Source: Sagittula sp. P11 (GTDB lineage Bacteria; Pseudomonadota; Alphaproteobacteria; Rhodobacterales; Rhodobacteraceae). From it: a stretch of DNA of 64,000 nt. The notes beneath the pieces were generated by a model. That model searched no databases and was not told the origin of the DNA. It saw only the letters and a program-made list of their open reading frames with translations. The position numbers were made by a program, and so were the translations under genes. The DNA lies in contig NZ_CP021913.1 in NCBI RefSeq assembly GCF_002814095.1, positions 3,320,001-3,384,000 of the forward strand, given 5' to 3'. Every line of letters starts with the position of its first letter. Positions within the stretch are counted from its first letter, which is position 1. This document shows positions 1 to 7,811 of the stretch, piece by piece.

Positions 1-247
1 CCGCCCGTTTCGTCTTGCCGCCCAGGAAGGCCCGGTCCATCGACGCGATCCGCACGCGCACCGGGCGTTCGTCGCTCCAGTGCAGCATCGGCTTGACGCA
101 GCGAGCCCCCGGCGGGGCCGCGCAGGCCACGAGCCGGTAGAAATCGTCGTCCGACAGCCAGCCGTCGGATTCCACGTAATCCTGTGCGGCGGGGGCCGCG
201 TTTGCGGTGAAGGCGGCCAGAACCAGGCCGCAAAAGGCAGGACGCAT
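1..247 (-). CDS. Secreted protein, possibly DUF2927 family (3' part cut by window edge)
   Basis: The reading frame runs from an ATG at 247 off the left edge, so only the N-terminal 82 residues are seen. Residues 1-21 look like a Sec signal peptide (MRPAFCGLVLAAFTANAAPA, then AQ). The mature start has the pattern LSDDDFYRLVACAAPPGARC followed by a KPMLHW segment, which I associate from memory with DUF2927 proteins of Rhodobacterales; that link is unverified. Two cysteines 12 residues apart could form a disulfide. It lies 11 bases after the 118-residue secreted protein and is probably co-transcribed with it. Function unknown. Confidence 0.6.
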   Translation of the reverse strand, partial: MRPAFCGLVLAAFTANAAPAAQDYVESDGWLSDDDFYRLVACAAPPGARCVKPMLHWSDERPVRVRIASMDRAFLGGKTKRA

Positions 248-258
248 GGGCAGGCGGA

Positions 259-615
259 TCACTTCTGCGGATTGGTGTTGTCGATCATCTTGTAGACGAC
301 ACGGTAGAGGTAGGTCGACGGCGGTGCCTGCCGGCATTCTGTCAGCGTGGCCTCGTAGATCTTCAGCCCGCCGACCTTCTCGACGATGTCGGTGAACCCT
401 TTCTCGCGCTCCGTCGTCGCCCGGGTCCAGACACCCAGCACCCAGCCCGCCAGCTGGCCCTTCAGGCTTTCGTCCGACCCCTGGAAGGTCTCGATCACCT
501 CGGCACAGGTCCAGCCGCCGGCGCCCATGATGTAGCTGTCGGTCGAACTGAAGGTGACCTGCGCCGACAGTGGCGTCGCGCATGACACGATCAGGGCGAG
601 GGCAAGATGGCGCAT
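259..615 (-). CDS. Small secreted protein of unknown function (118 aa)
   Basis: The ORF begins at an ATG at 615. Residues 1-18 are a clear signal peptide (MRHLALALIVSCATPLSA, cut before QV). The mature part of about 100 residues contains two cysteines (in GWTCAEV and LTECRQA) that could pair in the periplasm. I do not recognise a family. It precedes the DUF2927-like gene by 11 bases, so the two exported proteins likely form one transcript. Confidence 0.7.
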   Translation of the reverse strand: MRHLALALIVSCATPLSAQVTFSSTDSYIMGAGGWTCAEVIETFQGSDESLKGQLAGWVLGVWTRATTEREKGFTDIVEKVGGLKIYEATLTECRQAPPSTYLYRVVYKMIDNTNPQK

Positions 616-689
616 CTCCGGTCTCCTTCGCCGCCAACTCTAGCGCCCGGTGTGCGCGCGGGACAAGCCCGCCGTGACCGTTGCACCTG

Positions 690-1559
<870 letters not shown>

Positions 1560-1739
1560 GGGGGTCTCCGGGCTGTTCTGGGCAGGTTTCGCGCGCAGTT
1601 AGCCATGGCCCGCGCGGGGCTGCAACCGGGGATCGGCGCAGGGGGCGATTGGCTCAGGATCAGGCGGCTGGCGGTCGGCGCTTTGGATTCAGGGGCTTGC
1701 CAAAGGCGATGGTCCCTGAACTCATTTTCATCTCCCGAA

Positions 1740-1758
1740 TTCGTGAAAAAATCACGAA
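1740..1758. promoter_or_regulatory. Inverted repeat TTCGTGA-N5-TCACGAA between TSUP gene and mtnP
   Basis: Perfect 7-bp arms flank an A5 spacer. The repeat sits in the 247-base gap, 180 bases before the mtnP start and 50 bases past the TSUP stop. It could be an operator for mtnP or a weak hairpin at the end of the TSUP transcript. No U-tract follows, so a classical terminator is unlikely. Confidence 0.4.
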
Positions 1759-1806
1759 ACAGGGAAGGGTGCCAATGTCGTCACCATGCCTGCCGGAACG
1801 ACAAGG

Positions 1807-2559
1807 TCAGCCGTATATGTCCAGCCCGCCCTTCACCAGAAGCACGACCGAGAGGATCAGCAGGAAGACCTCGATCACGATGCGGTAGGCGCGTTCCGGC
1901 AGATGCGCCGTCAGCCAGCGGCCGCCATAGGTGCCGACCATCCCGGTGACGCACAGCGCCGCGACAAGGCCCCAGCGCAGACCATCGAACTGGCCGATGG
2001 ACCAGTAGGCCGGCAGCTTCACGAGGTTGCCGATGGCGAAGGAGATGGCGACGGTGCCCGCGAACTCCAGCTTTGGCAGGCGCTGCGGCAGCAGGTACGC
2101 CTGCACCGGCGGCGCGCCGGAATGGGTGATGAAACTCGCAACGCCGGTAATCGTGCCCCAGAAGACGCCGGGCGCCACGTCCGGGCGGGTCGGTTCCGGT
2201 GCCTCTTTCTGCCGAAGGGCCCGTCCCCATGTGCGCGCGATGTACCAAAGGCCGATCAAACCAGTGAAGATCAGCAGCGCCCATTCCGGCGTGTAGGGCG
2301 TGATGACAGTGGCGATGGCCACGCCCAGCAGGATCGACGGCACGAGGATGGCCACGTTGCGGCGCGAGTAATCCTTGCGGTAGAGCCACACACCGATCCA
2401 GTCGGTGGCCACGAAGACCGGCAGCAGCGTCGCCGCCGCCGTCACCGGGTTCATGAAGAGCGACAGCATCGGGACCGCGATGGCCGCGGCAGAGGCGAGC
2501 CCGCCCTTGGAAAAGCCGACGATCAGCGCCGCGAACAGGAGGAGAGAGGTTTCGAGCAC
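1807..2559 (-). CDS. TSUP (TauE/SafE) family membrane transporter
   Basis: A 250-residue inner-membrane protein with about seven to eight hydrophobic segments in two related halves, each starting with a glycine-rich turn (GFSKGGLASAAAI near residue 15 and the GVASFITHSGAPPVQAYLLP region near 135). These are hallmarks of TSUP permeases, which export sulfite, sulfoacetate or related sulfur or organic anions. The start is a GTG at 2559 with an AAAGGA ribosome site just upstream. It is divergent from the SulP gene, another anion transporter. The substrate cannot be told from sequence. Confidence 0.85.
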   Translation of the reverse strand: MLETSLLLFAALIVGFSKGGLASAAAIAVPMLSLFMNPVTAAATLLPVFVATDWIGVWLYRKDYSRRNVAILVPSILLGVAIATVITPYTPEWALLIFTGLIGLWYIARTWGRALRQKEAPEPTRPDVAPGVFWGTITGVASFITHSGAPPVQAYLLPQRLPKLEFAGTVAISFAIGNLVKLPAYWSIGQFDGLRWGLVAALCVTGMVGTYGGRWLTAHLPERAYRIVIEVFLLILSVVLLVKGGLDIYG

Positions 2560-2848
2560 GGGATGTCCTTTCCGGCGCGGACCCGGACGCGGTCGCCCGT
2601 CAGGTCAGCTCTGCTGTCCGTCTTGCAGGTCTGCCACGCATCTTCAAGCCGCCGCACGCGCTGTGGACCTTCGTGCCGCGTGGGAGGACGGCAGGGCACT
2701 GGAAACCCGTCCGCGGGGCAGAAGAAACCCGTGCATCCGCGCAAATAACTGGCTATAGCACAGCCGAACGCGCTGCTTTGCAGCATTGTCGGTGGTGTTT
2801 GCGCTCCCGTTGCGCTATGCCGCCGCCTCGCGACGAAGAGGATCCCCG

Positions 2849-4477
2849 ATGAAGAACACCGTCCTGGCGAACTTCGCCAAACGCCTTGCCATGCCCGACC
2901 TGTCCCTGATGCCGGAGGGTAAACTGACACCTGAACGGCTCCGGATCGAGGTGCTGGCCGGCCTGACGGTTGCGCTTGCGCTCGTGCCAGAAGCGGTGGC
3001 GTTCGCCTTCGTGGCGGGGGTGCACCCGCTTGTCGGCCTCTACGCGGCCTTCATGGTGGGGCTTGTCACTGCGCTCTTCGGCGGCCGTCCGGGCATGATT
3101 TCGGGCGCGACCGGCGCGCTCGCCGTTGTCATGGTGGCGCTGGTGGCAGACCACGGGGTCGAATACCTGTTCGCGACGGTGGTGCTGATGGGCATCCTGC
3201 AGGTCTTTGCCGGGGTCATGCAGTGGGGCAAGTTCATCCGGCTGGTGCCGCACCCGGTCATGCTGGGCTTCGTCAACGGGCTGGCCATCGTGATCTTCCT
3301 TGCGCAGCTTACGCAGTTCAAGGTTCCGGGCACGACCGAGGTTTCCGGCCACGGTGCCGGAGGTGGCGAATGGCTGACCGGCCTGCCGCTCTACCTGATG
3401 CTGGGCCTCGTGGCGCTGACCATGGCGATCATCTGGCTCATGCCCAAGGTGTCCAAGGTCGTGCCCGCGCCGCTGGCGGGCATCGCCGTCGTCGCGGCCA
3501 TCGTGATCGGCTTCGGGCTGGACGTGCCGCGCGTGGGTGACATGGCCTCCATCGAGGGAGGACTGCCCACGTTCCACATTCCCATGGTGCCTCTGAACCT
3601 CGAGACGCTGCAGATCATCTTCCCCTACGCGGTGATCCTCGCGGCGGTCGGCCTGATCGAATCCCTGCTGACACTGAACCTCGTGGGCGAGATGACCGGC
3701 AAGCGCGGCGGCGCCAGCCAGGAATGTATCGCGCAGGGAGCCTCCAACGTGCTGACCGGTTTCTTCGGCGGCATGGGCGGCTGCGCCATGATCGGCCAGT
3801 CGATGATCAACGTGAAGTCCGGCGCGCGCACGCGGATCGCGGGCATCGTGGCGGCACTGTTCCTGCTGTCCTTCATCCTCTTTGCCTCGCCGCTGATCGA
3901 GATGATCCCGCTGGCGGCGCTGGTCGGCGTGATGTTCATGGTGGTGATCGGCACCTTCGCGTGGAATTCGCTCAAGATCCTGCTCAAGGTCCCGGCGATG
4001 GACGCCTTCGTCATCATCCTCGTGACCGTGGTCACGGTGCTCGAAGACTTGGCCGTCGCGGTGGTCGTCGGTGTCATCGTCTCGGCGCTGGCCTACGCCT
4101 GGAACAACGCGCGGCGCATCCACTCCCGCACCTACGTGACGCCCGAAGGGTCCAAGGTCTACCAGGTGCAGGGACCGCTGTTCTTCGGCTCCTCCGACGG
4201 CTTTGTCGAGATGTTCGACGTGGCCAGCGACCCCTCGCTTGTGGTGGTCGATTTCGCGGACAGCCGCGTGGTCGACCAGTCGGCGCTTCAGGCGATCGAG
4301 GCGGTTGCGGGCAAATACGCGGCCATCGGCAAGACCGTCCAGCTGCGGCACCTGTCGCGCGACTGCCACCGGCTGCTCAACAAGGCCGGGCACCTGATGA
4401 TCGATTCCGACGACGATCCGGATTACGAACTGGCGGTGGACTACGGGGTGCGGACCGGCATCCTCGGCGGGCACTGA
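2849..4477 (+). CDS. SulP family inorganic anion transporter with STAS domain
   Basis: A 542-residue SLC26/SulP permease. The first roughly 410 residues hold 10-14 membrane segments, opening with the family pattern RIEVLAGLTVALALVPEAVAF. The C-terminal part (about 430-530) is a STAS domain (VVVDFADSRVVDQSALQAIE). SulP proteins move sulfate, bicarbonate or other anions by symport or exchange; the substrate is not clear here. I chose the ATG at 2849 because AGAGGA lies 6 bases upstream; an in-frame ATG at 2786 lacks a ribosome site. A strong terminator follows. Confidence 0.92.
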   Translation: MKNTVLANFAKRLAMPDLSLMPEGKLTPERLRIEVLAGLTVALALVPEAVAFAFVAGVHPLVGLYAAFMVGLVTALFGGRPGMISGATGALAVVMVALVADHGVEYLFATVVLMGILQVFAGVMQWGKFIRLVPHPVMLGFVNGLAIVIFLAQLTQFKVPGTTEVSGHGAGGGEWLTGLPLYLMLGLVALTMAIIWLMPKVSKVVPAPLAGIAVVAAIVIGFGLDVPRVGDMASIEGGLPTFHIPMVPLNLETLQIIFPYAVILAAVGLIESLLTLNLVGEMTGKRGGASQECIAQGASNVLTGFFGGMGGCAMIGQSMINVKSGARTRIAGIVAALFLLSFILFASPLIEMIPLAALVGVMFMVVIGTFAWNSLKILLKVPAMDAFVIILVTVVTVLEDLAVAVVVGVIVSALAYAWNNARRIHSRTYVTPEGSKVYQVQGPLFFGSSDGFVEMFDVASDPSLVVVDFADSRVVDQSALQAIEAVAGKYAAIGKTVQLRHLSRDCHRLLNKAGHLMIDSDDDPDYELAVDYGVRTGILGGH

Positions 4478-4496
4478 CCCCGCTGAACTCCGGATC

Positions 4497-4524
4497 GGGG
4501 CGGCCTGCGCGGGCCGCCCCTTTT
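4497..4524 (+). terminator. Rho-independent terminator after the SulP gene
   Basis: A perfect 9-bp stem GGGGCGGCC / GGCCGCCCC with a 6-base loop is followed directly by TTTT. It sits 20 bases past the SulP stop, between that gene and the convergent acetyltransferase gene. Confidence 0.9.
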
Positions 4525-4552
4525 CCTGTCCGGACGCGCGGCAAGGCACGGC

Positions 4553-5203
4553 TCAGGGCGCCAGCCGTTTCAGCGCGTCGACATCGCCCGCTTCGAGAGC
4601 GGGCCGCGCCCGTGCGATCCGCTCAGGCGCCCAGTCCCACCATGCCAGCGCGTTCAGGCGCGCGATGACATCGTCCGGAAAGCGCATGCGGACGACCGAG
4701 GCAGGGTTGCCGGTGACCACGGCGTAATCGGGGATCGACCCGCGCACCACGGCACCGGCCCCCACGATGACACCGTTTCCGATTCTTGCGCCGGGCAGGA
4801 CCATGGCGCCATAGCCGAGCCAGACGTCATGACCGATGGTCATGTCGCGGGTGTCAGGCTGGTAGCCTGTCATCGCGGCCGGATCGAGCACGGCGAAGGG
4901 GAAGGTGGTCAGGCCATCCGTCGCATGGTTGGCGGACGAGCCGATGAAGCGCACGCCGTGGGCGATCTGGCAGAACTTGCCGATTGTCAGCCACTCTTGC
5001 GAGAACGGGAAAAGGAAGGGCGAGAGCCGTGCGGCCCAGTCCTCGGGCGGGTCGAAGTCGGAGGCGTATGTGTACTCGCCGACAACGAACCGCGGGTGGT
5101 CGATGACGTTCTTCAGGAAGACGGTGCCAAGATGGGGCGTGCCGTCAGGAAGGGTGATGGGATGACGGCGCGTTGCGTCGGGCAGGACGAAGGGAGCAGG
5201 CAT
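4553..5203 (-). CDS. CatB-type hexapeptide-repeat acetyltransferase
   Basis: A 216-residue left-handed beta-helix acyltransferase. Hexapeptide-type repeats are clear (IGKFCQIAHGVRFIGSSANH, IGHDVWLGYGAMVLPGARIGNGVIVGAGAVV), with the xenobiotic/antibiotic acetyltransferase pattern of ASDFDPPEDW before the helix and the histidine in SANHATDG as the likely catalytic base. The end, TGNPASVVRMRF, is typical. Homologues transfer acetyl from acetyl-CoA to chloramphenicol, streptogramins or sugars; substrate unknown here, and resistance should not be assumed. AAGGAGG just before the ATG at 5203 fixes the start. Confidence 0.85.
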   Translation of the reverse strand: MPAPFVLPDATRRHPITLPDGTPHLGTVFLKNVIDHPRFVVGEYTYASDFDPPEDWAARLSPFLFPFSQEWLTIGKFCQIAHGVRFIGSSANHATDGLTTFPFAVLDPAAMTGYQPDTRDMTIGHDVWLGYGAMVLPGARIGNGVIVGAGAVVRGSIPDYAVVTGNPASVVRMRFPDDVIARLNALAWWDWAPERIARARPALEAGDVDALKRLAP

Positions 5204-5414
5204 GGGGCCTCCTTTGAAATGCTGAACGGGTGTCAGGGGTTCAAAGGTGCTGGTCCATTTCGCTCTCCATCGGCTGCGGGCCGTCCTTAGCACGGGGCGG
5301 TCGGCTTGGCCACGGCCCATGGCCTGCGGACCGGCGGGATGGTCATGACGGGGCCGGCGGGTGACCTGTTCGGCCTGCGGCCAAAGGCGCCCACCCGCCG
5401 CCCCCGGCGCGCCC

Positions 5415-6020
5415 TTACTGGCCCGGACGCTTGAGCGAGAACTTCTCGCGCACCACGGTGTAGTCGCGGTAGCCCATCCGCGACAGCGGGTTGTAGGCCA
5501 GCACGTCGAAGATGCCGTCGATCAGGCAGTCGTCGCGCATGTGGATGCCCGTGACCTCTCCGAACACCGCGAAGTTGCTGGTGCCCTCCAGCGCCACGAT
5601 CTGTGTCAGCCGGCATTCGAGGTTCGCGGGGGCCTTTGCCACGCGCGGACAGGCGATGGTCTCGCATTCGGCCTTCTCGATTCCGGCCTCGAGGAACTCG
5701 TCGGTTCCGGCGGGCAGGGGGGCAGAGGTGGCGTTCATGGCGTCGCGCATGGCGAATTCGACGATGTTCACACAAAAGACGCCGGTCTCGCGGATCTGGG
5801 CGACGCTGTCCTTGGTGTCGCCGCGGTCTTCCTTCGACGAGGTGGAGGAGAACATGACCTGCGGCGGCGTGTAGGCGCAGGCGTTGAAGAAGGAATAGGG
5901 CGCAAGGTTGTCGCGCCCGTCGGCCCCCCGGGTCGAGATCCATCCGATCGGACGGGGGGTGACGATGGCATTGAACGGATTATGTGGCAGGCCGTGGCCG
6001 TCAGCGGGGCGGTAGAACAT
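5415..6020 (-). CDS. Flavin reductase-like domain protein (FMN-binding)
   Basis: A 201-residue protein of the flavin reductase-like split-barrel family. It starts MFYRPADGHGLPHNPFNAIV, followed by the FMN-loop pattern TPRPIGWISTRG, then LAPYSFFNACAYTPPQVMFS and the KDSVAQIRETGVFCVN segment. Relatives use NAD(P)H to reduce flavin for partner monooxygenases or bind FMN themselves. AGGAG stands 9 bases before the ATG at 6020. No monooxygenase partner is adjacent. The gene is divergent from the GNAT gene. Confidence 0.88.
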   Translation of the reverse strand: MFYRPADGHGLPHNPFNAIVTPRPIGWISTRGADGRDNLAPYSFFNACAYTPPQVMFSSTSSKEDRGDTKDSVAQIRETGVFCVNIVEFAMRDAMNATSAPLPAGTDEFLEAGIEKAECETIACPRVAKAPANLECRLTQIVALEGTSNFAVFGEVTGIHMRDDCLIDGIFDVLAYNPLSRMGYRDYTVVREKFSLKRPGQ

Positions 6021-6139
6021 GGTGTCGCTCCTGTTTGCAGGGGATTCCTGCTGGTGATAGGGCGTTTGGAAGCGAAGTGCACGTGCCTCACGGCGCAGGC
6101 GACCTGCAACGATGCAGGCGGGAAGGGAGACCGCGACGG

Positions 6140-6631
6140 GTGTATGTGACGACCGAGGAACGGCCCGAGGACTGGTGGGAAGTCGAGGCGCTGTTCGACC
6201 TGGCCTTTGCACCGGGGCGCACGGCCCTGTCTTCTTACCGGCTGCGGGAAGACGTGCCACCCGTGGCACCGCTCTGCCGCATGGCCCGCGACGGGTCGGG
6301 AACCACCGTGGGGGCCATCCGCTACTGGCCGGTCCGGATCGGTGAAGCCGAGGTCCTGCTGCTGGGCCCCGTGGCGGTCCACCCCGTGGCGCAGGGCGCA
6401 GGGCTGGCGGCGCTCCTGATCCGCGAGACGCTGTCCAAGGCCGCAGAGCTGGGCTTTGAACGGGTTCTGCTGGTGGGCGACCGGCCCTATTACGGCCGTT
6501 TCGGGTTCGATCGGCTGGAGGGGGTCGAGATGCCGCCGCCCACGAACCCGGCGCGGATCCTGGGGCTGGAACTGGTCGAAGGCGCATGGGACGGCGTGAC
6601 CGGCGAAGTGGAACGCGCGATCCCGGCATGA
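6140..6631 (+). CDS. GNAT family N-acetyltransferase (YhbS-like)
   Basis: A 163-residue GNAT protein. The acetyl-CoA-binding A motif is seen in LLLGPVAVHPVAQGAGLAALL, and the conserved RVLLVGDRPYYGRFGF near residue 115 is typical of the YhbS-like branch. No ATG fits the domain start; the GTG at 6140 (alternative GTG at 6146) is preceded by GGGAGA at suitable distance. Substrate unknown. It lies 58 bases before the EcsC gene, probably in one transcript. Confidence 0.85.
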   Translation: MYVTTEERPEDWWEVEALFDLAFAPGRTALSSYRLREDVPPVAPLCRMARDGSGTTVGAIRYWPVRIGEAEVLLLGPVAVHPVAQGAGLAALLIRETLSKAAELGFERVLLVGDRPYYGRFGFDRLEGVEMPPPTNPARILGLELVEGAWDGVTGEVERAIPA

Positions 6632-6689
6632 CAGCGGCGTCTTGAACGGCGCGACTTCGGTCACATCTTTTTCAGCAGGAGGATGCGCC

Positions 6690-7451
6690 ATGACCGAGAT
6701 CATACCTGTCGGAACCACGGAAGAGCAGGTGCGCCTGCTGGCCAAGCGCTACAAGTCCGCCAATTCGGTGGGGATGCAGTTGCTGAACCTGATCGGCGGA
6801 CAGGCGGAGAACCTGCTGGAACGGCTGCCGGATTCGGCCAAGGATCGCCTCGAGGTCACGGCGGAGCGTGCCCTGGGTGCCGCGCTGGACGCCGCCGGGC
6901 GGACGCGCGGCGTGGTCCCGGACCAGAAGGGCTGGCTCAACACCGCGATGGCGACGGCCATGGGGGTTGCGGGCGGAATGGGCGGCCTGCCGTCGGCGCT
7001 CGCGGAACTGCCGGTCACGGTCACCGTCCTGATGCGCGCCATGCTGGGCATCGCTGCCGAACATGGCTTTGACCCGGAAAGCCCCGAGGTTGCGAAGGAA
7101 TGCCTTGCGGTCTTTGCCTCCGCCGGTCCGCTGGCGAAGGATGACGGGGCGGACATCGGGTTCTTGGCGGCGCGTGTGTCGCTGACAGGGGCCAGCGTGA
7201 ACGGCCTGATTGCGCGCGTCGCGCCGCGTGTCGCAACGGCGCTCGGCCAGAAGCTGGCCGCCCAGACGGTGCCGGTTCTGGGTGCCGCTGCAGGGGCCGC
7301 CGTGAACTACGCCTATACCTCCTACTACCAGCAGATGGCGCATGTGCATTTCGGTCTCCTGCGGCTGGCAGAGGACAGCGGCCGCCCGAGGGCAGAACTG
7401 CTGGAAATGCTCCGCCAGGAACTGGAGCCGCCGCGCATACGCCGTAATTGA
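6690..7451 (+). CDS. EcsC family protein
   Basis: A 253-residue protein matching the EcsC family, originally named from a Bacillus ABC transporter operon; its biochemical role is unsettled. The middle has glycine/alanine-rich hydrophobic stretches (MATAMGVAGGMGGLPSALAE near residue 87 and LGAAAGAAVNYAYTSYY near 210) that may sit in or on the membrane. AGGAGG precedes the ATG at 6690. No ecsA/ecsB partner is present. Confidence 0.82.
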   Translation: MTEIIPVGTTEEQVRLLAKRYKSANSVGMQLLNLIGGQAENLLERLPDSAKDRLEVTAERALGAALDAAGRTRGVVPDQKGWLNTAMATAMGVAGGMGGLPSALAELPVTVTVLMRAMLGIAAEHGFDPESPEVAKECLAVFASAGPLAKDDGADIGFLAARVSLTGASVNGLIARVAPRVATALGQKLAAQTVPVLGAAAGAAVNYAYTSYYQQMAHVHFGLLRLAEDSGRPRAELLEMLRQELEPPRIRRN

Positions 7452-7811
7452 ATTTCGGATTTTCGGTAACTTTGGCTTAAGGCGCAGGCTGTAGCTTGGC
7501 CGCTATCCGGGGTGCAGAAAGCCCTGCGAAGCAATCCGGTCCCAAGACCCTACGCGACAGGCTGTCCTGAAGGCACACAGTACCTGCATGTGGGAACCGG
7601 TTCCTGCCGCGCAGAAGTGTGCGCAGGGCTCTTTGCCAGAAGGCGGAGGGCGGAAACGAGACGTCAGAGACTAACGCGCTCCGGTTCGGTGCAAAACGCG
7701 CCGGCCGGGGCGCTTTTTCACCGGGGTTGGCGGTCCTTGCATCCGTTGCGGTGGGCCAACCCGGGTCCAAGGGCCGCGTCATGGCATAACGAACATGAGC
7801 CGCCGCAGGGC
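7452..7811. other. 360-base intergenic region between convergent EcsC gene and ptsP
   Basis: No convincing protein gene is seen. The plus strand carries nested complementary segments (7518-7634) and a terminator-like hairpin with T5 at 7693-7718; see the ncRNA entry. The rest (7719-7811) shows nothing notable. Confidence 0.5.
7500..7718 (+). ncRNA. Candidate structured RNA with its own terminator
   Basis: Three nested helices can stack into a rod: AGCCCTGCG (7520-7528) with CGCAGGGCT (7622-7630); CCGGTCCC (7536-7543) with GGGAACCGG (7592-7600, one bulge); and CAGGCTGT (7558-7565) with ACAG/CCTG (7577-7586). A hairpin GCGCA/TGCGC (7609-7624) competes with the outer helix. A GCGCC/GGCGC hairpin followed by T5 closes it at 7718. 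The general shape recalls 6S RNA, but I could not match its conserved core, nor SRP RNA, RNase P or a known riboswitch. It may instead be the structured 3' UTR of the EcsC transcript. The 5' end is a guess. Confidence 0.35.

Noticed and set aside
2753-4549. Long open frame antisense to the SulP gene
   Set aside because: It is His/Arg/Asp-rich shadow coding of the SulP frame with no domain; the SulP frame has clear membrane segments and a STAS domain.
4553-5203. Chloramphenicol resistance gene
   Set aside because: The protein is of the CatB-like hexapeptide family, but most such chromosomal members act on other substrates; resistance is not supported by sequence alone.
7500-7718. Cobalamin, TPP, FMN or SAM riboswitch in the ptsP-EcsC gap
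   Set aside because: Short similarities (GGGAACCGG, GGGGTGC) occur, but the conserved cores are absent and no matching gene lies downstream on the plus strand.
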